58,921 nt of DNA, from the NCBI GenBank assembly GCA_002862465.1, contig PKDD01000007.1:1-58921 (forward strand), written 5' to 3'. A program made the position numbers and the translations under genes. Positions 26,702 to 37,164 of this stretch are shown one piece after another; within the stretch, counting starts at the first letter, position 1; each line of letters opens with the position of its first letter. Under the pieces are notes generated by a model. It was not told the DNA's origin, ran no database searches, and saw only the letters and a program-made list of their open reading frames with translations. The stretch comes from Haliea sp. (GTDB lineage Bacteria; Pseudomonadota; Gammaproteobacteria; Pseudomonadales; Halieaceae).

Positions 26702-28087
26702 TTAGGTATCAAACCAGGCAAGCTTTTCCGCGAGTTGAACTACACTGCCCACGATGAACAGTGACGGCGACGCGACGCGCTCTGACGCTAATACAGACCC
26801 CATCTCTTTAAGGTTTGACACTAAAACCCTCTGTTCATCGGTAGTACCCTTTTCAATAAGTGCTACATGCGTATCTGATTTCATACCGTGCCGTATTAAA
26901 GATTCACATATGATTGGAAGGCTTTTAAGTCCCATGTAAAAAACCAAAGTCTTCCCCGGTGAAATAAGTTCTGACCATTCTAGATCAATAGTACCATCCT
27001 TCAACTGGCCAGTTACAAACTGAACTGATTGGGCATAATCACGATGTGTTAAAGGAATACCAGCGTAGGCCGAGCAACCGCTGGCAGCCGTAATACCGGG
27101 CACGATTTGAAATGGAACCTGGTAGTCAACCAGTGTCTGAATTTCCTCCCCACCTCGACCAAAGATAAAAGGATCCCCTCCCTTTAGTCTTGCTACTCGC
27201 TTACCTTTCCGTGCTTGTTCAACTAACAGTTGATTAATGTCATTTTGGGGGACAGCGTGGCTATCACGATACTTACCGACATAAATGAGCTCGACCTCAG
27301 GTGCAATTAATCCCATTACCTTTTCAGATACAAGTCGATCATATAAGACGACATCGGCTTTCTGCAATAATCGAAAAGCCTTTAACGTTAGAAGATCTGG
27401 ATCGCCGGGCCCAGCGCCAATTAGATAGACTTCTCCTTGCAAGTTAAACTTTGGGGGGTCAGCCAACGCGGACTCAAAAAGGGCATGAGCTCGCTGTTTT
27501 TTACCCGAATAGATAGCTTCAGCGATTGCGCCCTGTAAAACATTTTCCCAAAAGATCTTGCGCTCATCGTCCTCAGTGACAGCTGCCTTTACCTGTTCAC
27601 GATACTCACCAACAAAATCTGACAATTCCCCAAACGCCGAAGGCAAGTACGCGCCAATTTGTTTTTTAAGTAATCGCGAGAGTATTGGTGATTTTCCACT
27701 ATTTGATATTGCGACAGTCAGGGAGGCTCTATCAATAATAGACGGAAATATAAAATCACAGGCAGAACGATCATCAGCAACATTAACAGGTATACGATTT
27801 TCATATGCAAAACTCGCTACAGCAGCATTAGCAGCCTTATCATTAGTTGCCGCGACTATAAGCATATAATCATTCTTTAATTTATTTATATCGATGGCCT
27901 GCTTTTCGAAGCTCGCATCGCTCTCAATAAGAAAAGACTCAAGTTCAGATTCTATTTCCTTGCTGATAAGATGAACCTTGGCGCCCGCCCTAATTAATGA
28001 TTTTGCGCGCCGTCGAGCGACATTGCCTCCACCAATTATCAGGCATTTACGTCTATGCAAATTATAAAATAATGGGAAATATTGCAT
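26702..28087 (-). CDS. cysG: Siroheme synthase, trifunctional CysG
   Basis: 461 residues. The N-terminal third is the precorrin-2 dehydrogenase/ferrochelatase part (LIIGGGNVARRRAKSL, NAD-binding), followed by the dimerisation region. From about residue 215 comes the uroporphyrinogen III methyltransferase: VYLIGAGPGDPDLLTLKA and RLKGGDPFIFGRGGEE. It makes precorrin-2 and can go on to sirohydrochlorin and siroheme. Inside this operon its main job is to supply precorrin-2 or sirohydrochlorin to CbiX and CobI. The start ATG overlaps the cobC stop by one base. Confidence 0.93.
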   Translation of the reverse strand: MQYFPLFYNLHRRKCLIIGGGNVARRRAKSLIRAGAKVHLISKEIESELESFLIESDASFEKQAIDINKLKNDYMLIVAATNDKAANAAVASFAYENRIPVNVADDRSACDFIFPSIIDRASLTVAISNSGKSPILSRLLKKQIGAYLPSAFGELSDFVGEYREQVKAAVTEDDERKIFWENVLQGAIAEAIYSGKKQRAHALFESALADPPKFNLQGEVYLIGAGPGDPDLLTLKAFRLLQKADVVLYDRLVSEKVMGLIAPEVELIYVGKYRDSHAVPQNDINQLLVEQARKGKRVARLKGGDPFIFGRGGEEIQTLVDYQVPFQIVPGITAASGCSAYAGIPLTHRDYAQSVQFVTGQLKDGTIDLEWSELISPGKTLVFYMGLKSLPIICESLIRHGMKSDTHVALIEKGTTDEQRVLVSNLKEMGSVLASERVASPSLFIVGSVVQLAEKLAWFDT

Positions 28088-29226
28088 TAGCTAACGTCTA
28101 CGTGATAGTCCAACAACGCGACGACCGAATTTAAAGTGCACACTATTTTCACCGCCTCAGTAATACGTCCTATCTCATCACTATTGTCAGGGCTTATACA
28201 GCCAAAGCGCAGGAATGCTTCGTTATTTCCTAAAATTATTACCCGCGTAAGCACACCCAGTTTAGACAGCGTGTCATTCAAGGCCAACGCTAAATCTATA
28301 TCCATAGCATACGATGAAAATAGTGAGGCGCTGACTGGTTCCTTTAACTTAAAGTGCCGCTTCAGCGGATCTAATAGGTGCTCCATAAGCGCCGAACTAA
28401 TTGCAATTTGTTGCCTAGCAGTTCTCTGCCAATCAATATCGTTCATCGCCACTGTGGCTATCACCTGCGCCGGACCATTGACCTGCCACATCCCCAATAT
28501 ATCAGTCAGCTTTTCGGCTATCGACTCATCTGCAAACACAAAACCCAAACGAATACCCGCCAACCCAAAAAATTTACCAAATGAGCGCAATACGACGATG
28601 TTACTCGGGACTACATCCATTGTCAGTAAGCTTTGATCGCCTACATCTGTAAACGCTTCATCGACAACTAGATACGATCCTTTAGAAAGTCTATTAGCCC
28701 AGCCGCATAACTGATGATTAGTGATTTCGACGGCGCTAGGATTGTTAGGCCTTATGACGACGAGATGCTGGGCGCTATTCGTCGTCAACCGCGCATCAAT
28801 GTCTTTACACATATCATGCTCTGATAGGCTTGCATAATATTCCAATTTTGCGCCCGCATGATCCCACTGCCTAGCATGCTCCTGATAACCCACCGCAGGC
28901 AGCAAAACATCACAATCACCTGCCGGCGACAGTATATTAGGTAATGCTTGAATAGCTTGCTGCGAACCTGAAACTGGCACAAAGATACTTTTAGAATAAT
29001 AGGTTTCTGCAGCTTGCAAAAACTCTGACCGCCAGTACGGTAAGTCTCGAAAAGCTTGGATAGGAATCGCAGGGATAGGATAAGACTGAGGATTCATGCC
29101 TGTCGATAAATCGATCCAATCGGCTACCGGTATTCCATACCGAGCCGACGCCCCCTCAATATCTCCTCCATGATCAGGCAGATTCTGGAATAGCTCGCAT
29201 AAACGCTTGTCGGCACTACTGCGCAT
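28087..29226 (-). CDS. cobC: Threonine-phosphate decarboxylase (CobC type)
   Basis: 379 residues from ATG 29226. The open frame extends 23 codons further up to a TTG inside the end of cobD, but relatives begin just before HGG, here LPDHGGDIEGA. PLP-dependent fold I: DWIDLSTGMNPQ near the N-terminus, VVDEAF before the lysine segment LRSFGKFFGLAGIRLGF, whose Lys binds PLP. It makes (R)-1-amino-2-propanol phosphate or the equivalent linker for the nucleotide loop. It lies between cobD, the enzyme that uses its product, and cysG. Confidence 0.88.
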   Translation of the reverse strand: MRSSADKRLCELFQNLPDHGGDIEGASARYGIPVADWIDLSTGMNPQSYPIPAIPIQAFRDLPYWRSEFLQAAETYYSKSIFVPVSGSQQAIQALPNILSPAGDCDVLLPAVGYQEHARQWDHAGAKLEYYASLSEHDMCKDIDARLTTNSAQHLVVIRPNNPSAVEITNHQLCGWANRLSKGSYLVVDEAFTDVGDQSLLTMDVVPSNIVVLRSFGKFFGLAGIRLGFVFADESIAEKLTDILGMWQVNGPAQVIATVAMNDIDWQRTARQQIAISSALMEHLLDPLKRHFKLKEPVSASLFSSYAMDIDLALALNDTLSKLGVLTRVIILGNNEAFLRFGCISPDNSDEIGRITEAVKIVCTLNSVVALLDYHVDVS

Positions 29227-29255
29227 CGATAACTCAGCATACGATAATAGGCTAT

Positions 29256-30191
29256 TCACAGCAAAATCGCCGATAACGCTAATATCAACAACCAAAGCAA
29301 TACGGACTTATTAACCAACTCACATGCACTTTCAATACTCTGGCTGTTGGCTAGTGTGTCTGCACTTTCTGCTGGACCTAATATCGGGCGAAATTCTCGC
29401 GCACCACCGTATGAAGTCGACCCACCCAAAGATGTATTGATAGCACCGGCGCCGGCTGCCATAACAGGACCCGCGTTCGGACTCTTCCAGTTAAATCCTT
29501 GCTGACGCCAGCAATTTAAAGATACTGAAAAGTTGCCTACTACCGCATAGCTAGAAGCAGTTAGTCTGGCTGGGATAAAATTCATTACATCATCGACTCT
29601 TGCCGCTGCCCAGCCGAAGTATAGAAATCGTTTACTCTTATAGCCCCACATTGCATCTAAAGTGTTAATTAGGCGGTAGAGCACAACGCCCGGAACGCCC
29701 CAAACACAAAACCAAAACATCACAGCGAAAATTGCGTCAGCTCCATTTTCTAATACCGACTCAGTTGCGGCCTTCGCAACCTCAATGTCATTCAGTTGCG
29801 CTGTATCCCGACTTACAATCATTGATAGCGAAAGTCTTGCATCATCTAACCTCTGGTCCTTTAATGGCTCAATTACTGCCTTCGCATGCGCAATAAGACT
29901 TCTCCAACCAACGGCTGTATAGACTACGACCACGCCAAATATAAACTGGGCAATTGGATATAACGATAGACCACTATCAACCCACACAGATAAACCAACA
30001 ATAGGGGCCACGACAATAAGTGCTGCAAAAATGCCGTTCACCTTTTGCCGATTATCACTGAGCGCCATTTTGTTAAGATAGGCTTCACACGTATTGGCGA
30101 TAGTGCCAAACCCTACTAGCGGATGCCACCTCTTAGGTTCACCCAAAACTCTGTCCACTAGTAACGAAAAAATAATAGTGAGCGCAGTCAA
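29256..30191 (-). CDS. cobD: Adenosylcobinamide-phosphate synthase (CobD/CbiB)
   Basis: 311 residues, integral membrane protein. The N-terminal LLVDRVLGEPKRWHPLVGFG is diagnostic of the CbiB family, and the FGWAAARVDDVMNFIPARLTA loop and SPNAGPVMAAGAGA segment also match. It attaches the aminopropanol arm to adenosylcobyric acid. The start is a TTG that overlaps the cobQ stop as TTGA; no ATG or GTG is available nearby, so this rare start is likely real. The CobD naming follows the aerobic Pseudomonas scheme. Confidence 0.92.
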   Translation of the reverse strand: MTALTIIFSLLVDRVLGEPKRWHPLVGFGTIANTCEAYLNKMALSDNRQKVNGIFAALIVVAPIVGLSVWVDSGLSLYPIAQFIFGVVVVYTAVGWRSLIAHAKAVIEPLKDQRLDDARLSLSMIVSRDTAQLNDIEVAKAATESVLENGADAIFAVMFWFCVWGVPGVVLYRLINTLDAMWGYKSKRFLYFGWAAARVDDVMNFIPARLTASSYAVVGNFSVSLNCWRQQGFNWKSPNAGPVMAAGAGAINTSLGGSTSYGGAREFRPILGPAESADTLANSQSIESACELVNKSVLLWLLILALSAILL

Positions 30192-31696
30192 GACCCTTCA
30201 CTCAACGATAAGAGATTTTTCAATGTGTCTATCGAGATTTCCTTCTCTACCACATCAGCCAAACGGTCGATCTCATCCTCTCGATAGCCGTCATAGTCGA
30301 ATTCAGCTAGGTTGTCTAAACCTGCCCACCCTAGTATTTCGGCTAACATCGCTTTCTGGTCAAATACTCCGTGAACATACGTACCCATTATTTTTCCATC
30401 AGTGCTTATTGCGCCATCACTGAACTTATTTTCAGAAAAGCTGCCATCCTGATTTTGAAGGCTCAGAGAAAACAATGGCCGCTTCAGTGCAGGGCCCACA
30501 CTCTCCCCGGCATGAATCTCATACCCGCAAATTTGTGCTCCGGTCTTTACGCTGGTACCTTTCACGTTACGCAGAGTTTTTTTCTCAGCAAGTGTGGTTT
30601 CAAATTTTAACAGCCCTAAACCCTGAGAAGAACCCGCAGCGGACTCTATTCCCTGCGGATCGTGAATAGAATCTCCCAGCATTTGAAAGCCACCGCAAAT
30701 ACCAATAACGTTGCCGCTATAGCGTAAATGGCTATTAATTAGCTCTGGCCAACCACTGCATCTCATAGCAGCTAGATCGTCACGCACATTCTTACTGCCT
30801 GGCAAGATAATCACATCGGCGCCGCTAAAGTCACTTGCCTCCGAAATAAATTGACAATCAACATGAGGATACATTCGCAACACATCGAAGTCAGTATGAT
30901 TACTCGTTCGTGGATAGTTAATAACAACGATTCTTAGCCGCTTTTCTTCCGCATTTTGGGTTTCATTGTTACTGATACTATCTTCAGCCTCTATGTGTAA
31001 ATTGTGAATGTACGGAATGACTGCCAATGTTGGTACTGATGTTTTTTCTTCCAGCCAGATCAAGCCCGGTCTCAGTAGGTCAACATCACCACGAAAACGG
31101 TTAATAACAAAACCGATGACTCGCGACTTCTCAGAAGGGCTTAACAGCGCATAGGTGCCGTACAAATGCGCAAACACTCCACCCCGGTCTATATCAGCAA
31201 CAATAATCACCGGACAATCAACTTTTTCCGCAAATCCCATGTTAGCAATGTCATGTTCACGCAAATTTATCTCTGCAGGACTGCCCGCTCCCTCGACTAT
31301 CACCGCCTGATAACGTTGTCTTAATGAGTCATGCGCAGCCACAACGGTGTCGAGAAGTTCAGGTTTGCAGCTGTGATACTCATTTGCGCCCATATTGCCA
31401 ATAGACCTGCCATTAACAATGACCTGTGATCCCACATCACTATTGGGCTTCAATAAGATAGGGTTCATTTCAATAGACGGTGACAAAAAGCAAGCTTGGG
31501 CCTGCACAGCTTGCGCTCTGCCAATTTCGCCACCACACGGAGTAACTGCACTGTTCAAAGCCATATTTTGTGACTTGAATGGCGCCACAGATAATTTATG
31601 CCGCGCCAAAATGCGGCATAATGCAGTGACTAAAATACTTTTCCCAGCATCCGAAGTGGTGCCTTGCACCATTAAGGTATTAGGCGTTAAAAACAC
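30188..31696 (-). CDS. cobQ: Cobyric acid synthase
   Basis: About 502 residues from GTG 31696. The open frame continues 27 codons upstream into cobN, but the GTG overlaps the cobN stop (TAGTG), has AGAGGG nine bases before it, and places MVQGTTSDAGKS near residue 9 as in relatives. The N-terminal P-loop ATPase domain (GTTSDAGKS) is followed by the glutamine amidotransferase domain with the nucleophile in VIGICGGFQMLG and YVHGVFD near the end. It amidates four carboxylates of adenosylcobyrinic acid a,c-diamide using glutamine and ATP. Confidence 0.93.
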   Translation of the reverse strand: MFLTPNTLMVQGTTSDAGKSILVTALCRILARHKLSVAPFKSQNMALNSAVTPCGGEIGRAQAVQAQACFLSPSIEMNPILLKPNSDVGSQVIVNGRSIGNMGANEYHSCKPELLDTVVAAHDSLRQRYQAVIVEGAGSPAEINLREHDIANMGFAEKVDCPVIIVADIDRGGVFAHLYGTYALLSPSEKSRVIGFVINRFRGDVDLLRPGLIWLEEKTSVPTLAVIPYIHNLHIEAEDSISNNETQNAEEKRLRIVVINYPRTSNHTDFDVLRMYPHVDCQFISEASDFSGADVIILPGSKNVRDDLAAMRCSGWPELINSHLRYSGNVIGICGGFQMLGDSIHDPQGIESAAGSSQGLGLLKFETTLAEKKTLRNVKGTSVKTGAQICGYEIHAGESVGPALKRPLFSLSLQNQDGSFSENKFSDGAISTDGKIMGTYVHGVFDQKAMLAEILGWAGLDNLAEFDYDGYREDEIDRLADVVEKEISIDTLKNLLSLSEGS

Positions 31697-34600
31697 TAGC
31701 TGGCGCCCTCTTGCTGGGCATCTATATTTAGCAGCAAATCTTGCAACTGTTGACTGTAATCTCCGGGCTCTTGCCATAACCCCCGCTGAGTCGCTTCTAA
31801 CAATCTTTCCGCCATCTCTTCTAGTGCACTTGGATTGTGCTCTTGCATAAACTGCTGGACCTCAAGATTGAGTACTAAGGCATCAGCAACCCTTTCATAC
31901 TGATAATCATCGATAAGATTAGTGGTGGCATCATAGGCAAACAAATAGTCGACACTAGCGGCCATTTCGAAGGCTCCTTTATAGCCGTGTTCTTGCATCG
32001 CTTTTATCCATTTGGGGTTTAATACCCGAGAGCGAATTACACGATTTAGCTCCTCCTTTAAACTACGAATCCTAGGTTGCGCCGGATTTGAGTGGTCATT
32101 GTGATATACCGACGGCGCTTCTCCCGAAAACGCGGTAACTGCATTACTCATGCCACCTTGAAATTGATAGTAATCATCTGAATCCAGTAGGTCATGCTCG
32201 CGATTGTCCTGATTTTGAACCACCGCCTCGAGTTTACTTAAACGTTCTTGAAAGGAATCCTTGGCCTCAACGCCATCGCTATCAGAGGGTGCACTACCAT
32301 ATGCATAGCCGCCCCAGTTAAGATAAGCTTGAGCTAAGTCGTTTCGGGTTTCCCAACAGCGCTCATCAATTAGGCCCTGCAAGCCGGCACCATAGGCGCC
32401 CGGTTTACTACCGAAAACCCGATAGCTGGCTCGTCTACTCGCCTCTCCCGTCGTCAAACCTTCTCGGACTAGTTGCTCCGTGCGCTGCTCCACATTTTTT
32501 TGAACCGTATTCATTCCAGCTGGCTCGTCAAACTCAACCAGCGCCTGAACAGCATTATCGTAAAGCCTCATCACATTAGGAAATGCATCACGAAAAAAGC
32601 CTGATACACGCAGTGTCACGTCTACCCTAGGGCGACGTAATAGCATCGCTGGTATGATTTCAAAATCAATGACTCGCTGTGAGCCTTTCGCCCATATCGG
32701 CTTGATTCCCATTAGCGCGAATGCTTGGGCAATATCATCACCTCCTGTTCGCATGGTAGCCGTACCCCACACAGACAAACCTAACTGCTTTGGATAGTCT
32801 CCATGGTCTTGCAGGTGCCTTTCAATCAAACCCTGAGCAGACTTTTTCCCCAACGCCCATGCCGCGGGGGACGGAATTGACCGATTATCTACCGAGAAAA
32901 AATTTCGGCCCGTAGGCAAGGCGTCTAAACGCCCTCGAGTTGGAGCGCCGCTTGGCCCCGGCTTGACAAACTGGCCGTTCAGGCCGTCAACCAGCGCCGA
33001 TATTTCTTGTTCAACGCTCGTCTTCAGCGCTGGATACAACACCTGTTTGGCGTATTGTAGTTGGAGTGCAGTTTGCGGATAGGCCTGGAAGACAGCACCG
33101 TCAATGGCGGTTTCGCCAACCACATACGTACTAATAAGGTGCAGCGCTAACTGTTCCAGACGCTCACGAGTATCACCCGTAGTGCGCCAATCACTATTAT
33201 CTATGGTTGCAAGTTGCTCCGGTCTGGCACCGCCCCAAACTGACACCTCGATAACGAATGGATCGAATAATTTATCCCCATCAACTAAATTTAGATCAAT
33301 AACAATATTATGCAACAAACCTTGATCTCTAGCCTCATGACCACGAGGCAGACGCAGTAGCGCCACAATGGTGTCACAAAGTTTTTCAGAATTAGGCAAA
33401 GCACCTAATATATGCAAGCCATGACGGATTTGGGCCTCCTTAATATCGCACAGATATGTATCAAGCCCTGTCAGGACCCCCTCGTCTGACTGATCCTCGC
33501 ACGGCAACTCTTGTAATACATTAGTCTCTTTAACTTGTTCCAAAATACGCTCTCGCAACCATCTCTCACGCCGAGCATCTAGACCCATCGCTTGATAGTA
33601 CTCATCCACTAACGACTCTAATTCTGCCAAATCCCCATACACTTCAGCTCGTGTCATTGGCGGCATTAAATGATCAATAATGACGGCTTGAGCTCGGCGC
33701 TTAGCTTGAGCACCCTCGCCAGGATCATTCACAATAAATGGGTAGAAGTGCGGTATTGGACCTAAGCTAATATCAGGCCAGCAATTTTCAGACAGCGCAC
33801 TTCCTTTACCTGGCAACCATTCTAAGTTGCCATGTTTGCCAACGTGCACCAATGCGTCCACTTGATATACATCACGTAACCAGAAATAAAACGCTAAATA
33901 ACTGTGCGGGGGGATGAGATCGGGGTCATGATAATTTGCCAATAAGTCCATGTTAAACCCGCGGGCGGGTTGTATACCCACAAAGGTCTTTCCAATACGA
34001 ATGCCAGCTATCATAATGCGACCATCTCGACATTTAGGGTCGGCCTCTGGTTGGCCCCAGCGGTCTAACACAGCTTGTTGATTTTGTTCTGGCAACTTCG
34101 CAAAACTATCTAGATAGCTCTTAACACTCATACTTTGCCAGCAAGGCAGTTGGTGCAATGTATTGGGGTTGTTAGTTATTGAACCCAACAATTGTCTTAT
34201 CAACGCTTTACCGTCCTCTGGGATCGATTCAACAGGATAATTATTATCAGCCAAAGCCCTTAATATAAAAATAGCAGACGCGGGTGTGTCTAGGCCTACG
34301 CCATTTCCAATACGACCGTCTTTAATAGGGTAATTGGCTAAAATTAATGCGAGACGTTTTTCAGCGTTTGGCTTACTTGCAAGCACACAATAGCGTGCTG
34401 CCAACCGTGCAACGAAATTCGCACGATCTTCATATAAATCATAGCGTACTACTGTTATTTGACAACGATTACTGTAATGAGCTTCGCTCTTAAAACTAAC
34501 CGCTCGCGTTATAATGCGGCCATCCATCTCTGGTAGTACTATTTGCATTGCAATATCACGACTACGAAGGCCTTGGCTACTTTTTTGCCAATCATCCTTC

Positions 34601-35538
34601 GTGCTGCTTGATAAAACCAGTTGTAGCACCGGAATATTTTTCAAGAATGGAGACCGAAAGTCGCTTGGCCGCGATGAAAGATCCGGTGCAGTTGCCATAT
34701 TACTGGAGAATCCTGTCGTATTAATAATGACCTTTGCGCCAGCTTGTTCAATCAAGGCATTGACCAAAGCTAACGATTCGGGATCCTTTAATGAACTCAC
34801 AGCGATCGGCAGTGGCCGCAACCCTTGACTCTCAATCACACCGATCAAGTCATCAAACATCGCGGTATTTGCGCTTTGTAAATGACTACGATAAAAAAGC
34901 ACTGCACAAACTTGACCATGGTTCCCGACACCCCAGCGCTTTTTCCAGTCAGCATAACTTGCTTGAGAATGTTTCAAACTGGATGCAGGCATATACATCA
35001 TGCAACGCGGTAATTTCTCAGGCTCATGCCATCGAAAATTATCTCCGTCAATATATTGATCTGCCAAAAAGTAAAAAAAATGGAGGTTGTTGATGGCCCC
35101 ACCCTCGCGCAAAAAATGCCAAATTCGCCTAGAATCTTCTTCTCCGACTGTCGACGCTTTAAAGAGTTGATCATCGACGCTGTTATCTCCGGGCACAAAG
35201 ATTAGCGTTCTGCTATCGCACGCTCGTGCCCATTCCTGCAATTGATCGAATCCATATTGCCAATAGCTCGCCCCACCCAACAAGGACACCACCACCACTT
35301 TGGCTTGCTCTAAAACCTTGTGCTGATATAAATCAAAAGCGGCTGGCTTCAATAGTTGTAACCAATTGGCTAACCGTATCGACGGATACTCATTTGGCAA
35401 TGAATCAGCGATGTTTGCTAGCGCCGCCAACGAACTGTCTGCTGCTGACAGCACAATAATTTCTGCGGATGACTGTTGGAGGTCGATGATACCCTCATCG
35501 TCCGTAAACCCACCCGGTTGACCAGCCAATAAATGCAT
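31696..35538 (-). CDS. cobN: Cobaltochelatase large subunit CobN
   Basis: 1280 residues, the usual size for CobN/ChlH-type large subunits. Recognisable segments include KHGNLEWLPGKGSALS and FYPFIVNDPGEGAQAKRRAQAVIIDHLMPP, WGTATMRTGGDDIAQAFALMG and DVTLRVSGFFRDAFPN. CobN binds the corrin (hydrogenobyrinic acid a,c-diamide in the aerobic pathway) and, powered by an AAA+ partner, inserts cobalt. No CobS/CobT is present in the window; the ChlI-ChlD fusion at 48.6-50.3 kb is the likely motor. ATG overlaps the cobW stop by one base. The presence of CbiX in the same cluster makes its exact role here uncertain. Confidence 0.93.
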   Translation of the reverse strand: MHLLAGQPGGFTDDEGIIDLQQSSAEIIVLSAADSSLAALANIADSLPNEYPSIRLANWLQLLKPAAFDLYQHKVLEQAKVVVVSLLGGASYWQYGFDQLQEWARACDSRTLIFVPGDNSVDDQLFKASTVGEEDSRRIWHFLREGGAINNLHFFYFLADQYIDGDNFRWHEPEKLPRCMMYMPASSLKHSQASYADWKKRWGVGNHGQVCAVLFYRSHLQSANTAMFDDLIGVIESQGLRPLPIAVSSLKDPESLALVNALIEQAGAKVIINTTGFSSNMATAPDLSSRPSDFRSPFLKNIPVLQLVLSSSTKDDWQKSSQGLRSRDIAMQIVLPEMDGRIITRAVSFKSEAHYSNRCQITVVRYDLYEDRANFVARLAARYCVLASKPNAEKRLALILANYPIKDGRIGNGVGLDTPASAIFILRALADNNYPVESIPEDGKALIRQLLGSITNNPNTLHQLPCWQSMSVKSYLDSFAKLPEQNQQAVLDRWGQPEADPKCRDGRIMIAGIRIGKTFVGIQPARGFNMDLLANYHDPDLIPPHSYLAFYFWLRDVYQVDALVHVGKHGNLEWLPGKGSALSENCWPDISLGPIPHFYPFIVNDPGEGAQAKRRAQAVIIDHLMPPMTRAEVYGDLAELESLVDEYYQAMGLDARRERWLRERILEQVKETNVLQELPCEDQSDEGVLTGLDTYLCDIKEAQIRHGLHILGALPNSEKLCDTIVALLRLPRGHEARDQGLLHNIVIDLNLVDGDKLFDPFVIEVSVWGGARPEQLATIDNSDWRTTGDTRERLEQLALHLISTYVVGETAIDGAVFQAYPQTALQLQYAKQVLYPALKTSVEQEISALVDGLNGQFVKPGPSGAPTRGRLDALPTGRNFFSVDNRSIPSPAAWALGKKSAQGLIERHLQDHGDYPKQLGLSVWGTATMRTGGDDIAQAFALMGIKPIWAKGSQRVIDFEIIPAMLLRRPRVDVTLRVSGFFRDAFPNVMRLYDNAVQALVEFDEPAGMNTVQKNVEQRTEQLVREGLTTGEASRRASYRVFGSKPGAYGAGLQGLIDERCWETRNDLAQAYLNWGGYAYGSAPSDSDGVEAKDSFQERLSKLEAVVQNQDNREHDLLDSDDYYQFQGGMSNAVTAFSGEAPSVYHNDHSNPAQPRIRSLKEELNRVIRSRVLNPKWIKAMQEHGYKGAFEMAASVDYLFAYDATTNLIDDYQYERVADALVLNLEVQQFMQEHNPSALEEMAERLLEATQRGLWQEPGDYSQQLQDLLLNIDAQQEGAS

Positions 35539-36623
35539 TAGGTTTTGACTACTTCAGCCTTCTGTAACTGCGCTCTAATCTCTTCTTCGACAATACCCTT
35601 GCCAATAAAAACTAGACTTGTCGCGCGACACTCGTCAGGCGCCCACAGTCGATCAAAATGTACATTGAGCCTCTTCCCAACTGCCTGCAACACCTGCCGC
35701 ATTGGCTTTCCCGGAAGCGCGGCAAAACCCTTTGCACGATAAATATTCTGGGTGGCAATTAGCTCGGCTAAAGTCTGCCGAATTTTGTCTTCGTCAACCT
35801 CACCCAAGGTCACCACAAAGGAATCGAAGTGATCATGAGCATGATCGTGGTGCTCTCCATGAGAATGGTGATGATCGTGATGATTGTGAATGTGATTTAC
35901 CTTGTCTTCGGTTGCAGCTTCTATACCCATTAAAACGTCTATTGGGGCCTCGCCATTACTAATATATGACGTCTTTACTGCTTCAGGTACTTTACCTTCA
36001 ACTACTGCCTTGACTTGATTGCGGGTCGCCTCATCAAGCAAATCGTTTTTGCTTACCACGACAATATCAGCGGCGCTTAGTTGATCCTCCAACAACTCCT
36101 CTAAACTTGGATCATGATCAAGACTGTCGTCAGCCATTCGCTGCGCTTGCACTAAATCTTGGTTATCAGCAAAGCGTCCTGCGGCGACGGCAGGCCCGTC
36201 GATTACTGTGATTACAGCATCAACCGTAAAATGTTGTTTTATCTCTGGCCAATTAAATGCCTTCACTAACGGTTTTGGCAAAGCCAAGCCCGATGTTTCG
36301 ATCAGAATATGGTCAATATCGTCTCTACGCTCTACGAGTTGCTGCATGACGGGCAAAAACTCTTCTTCGACCGTGCAACAAATGCAGCCGTTGGCTAATT
36401 CGTATATTCCGTTTTGTCCCTCACGTAATGAAGCGCTGTCATCTTCACAATCAAGCGGACAACTGCGAAGAAGATCGGCGTCAATATCAAGCTCGCCAAA
36501 TTCGTTGACGATGACCGCAATACGTTTGCCTGCCGCTTGCTTTAGTACATTTGATAACAGGGTGGTTTTTCCACTCCCTAGAAAGCCGGTGACTATTGTT
36601 GCTGGTATTTTTTTCAATTGCAT
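35538..36623 (-). CDS. cobW: CobW-type metal-chaperone GTPase
   Basis: 361 residues from ATG 36623 (MQLKKIPATI), with GGAG nine bases upstream; the open frame begins 15 codons earlier. G3E GTPase features: GFLGSGKTT (13-21), ETSGLALP, SKNDLLD. The metal-binding motif GCICC has Cys80, Cys82 and Cys83. A His/Asp-rich loop follows around 238-263 (HNHHDHHHSHGEHHDHAHDH), then the C-terminal CobW domain. It probably delivers cobalt to CobN, the next gene, whose ATG overlaps its stop. It is first gene of a seven-gene operon under the cobalamin riboswitch at 37165-37334, after an unusually long leader. Confidence 0.92.
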   Translation of the reverse strand: MQLKKIPATIVTGFLGSGKTTLLSNVLKQAAGKRIAVIVNEFGELDIDADLLRSCPLDCEDDSASLREGQNGIYELANGCICCTVEEEFLPVMQQLVERRDDIDHILIETSGLALPKPLVKAFNWPEIKQHFTVDAVITVIDGPAVAAGRFADNQDLVQAQRMADDSLDHDPSLEELLEDQLSAADIVVVSKNDLLDEATRNQVKAVVEGKVPEAVKTSYISNGEAPIDVLMGIEAATEDKVNHIHNHHDHHHSHGEHHDHAHDHFDSFVVTLGEVDEDKIRQTLAELIATQNIYRAKGFAALPGKPMRQVLQAVGKRLNVHFDRLWAPDECRATSLVFIGKGIVEEEIRAQLQKAEVVKT

Positions 36624-37164
36624 CGTGTTGTACTCCAAAGTGAGTAGCGCGTCATTACGCCGCGACAATCAATCCTTCTATAAAAATTACAGCCAATGGC
36701 CACCTAGCGTTTTCGGGGCTTCATTGGCTGAGTGAACGTCTCCTATTACATTTACATTATGCTCTCGGACCGACTGCATGCGGCATGCCTATTGAAAGCT
36801 TGTGTCGCCATCTTGGCGTCAGCCACATTTTACTCGTTGACATCATTGCCAATAGTACTACCTATCTTCCCGTCTAAATTACTGTTAACTCTTGAACAGC
36901 GATTGATTTTTACATCCTCGGCAGCATATAAACTGCACTAGGAAATAACGTAACCGAGATTGCAACCCAACAGATATGGCACTGGAAAAAGAAAGGTTAA
37001 CGCACATTGAAAACACGTTTTCTATCCAGTCAGTGTTTGTTAAAATGCATCCGTTATGTCCGACGTTAAACAGGCCGAACGTGTATACGTATTACCGCCG
37101 GGATAGGAGAGAAGAAATAAGAACACTTTCTTCTGATGCAGTCCCCGACATCAGTTTCAAACGA
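36624..37164. other. Long leader between riboswitch and cobW
   Basis: About 540 bases that would be transcribed as the 5' leader of cobW if the aptamer controls it. Just after the aptamer, 37111-37133 forms a 7-bp stem (GAAGAAA/TTTCTTC) with a nine-base loop but no U-run. GAAAACACGTTTTC at 37009-37022 is an inverted repeat. No leader gene is convincing. Confidence 0.4.
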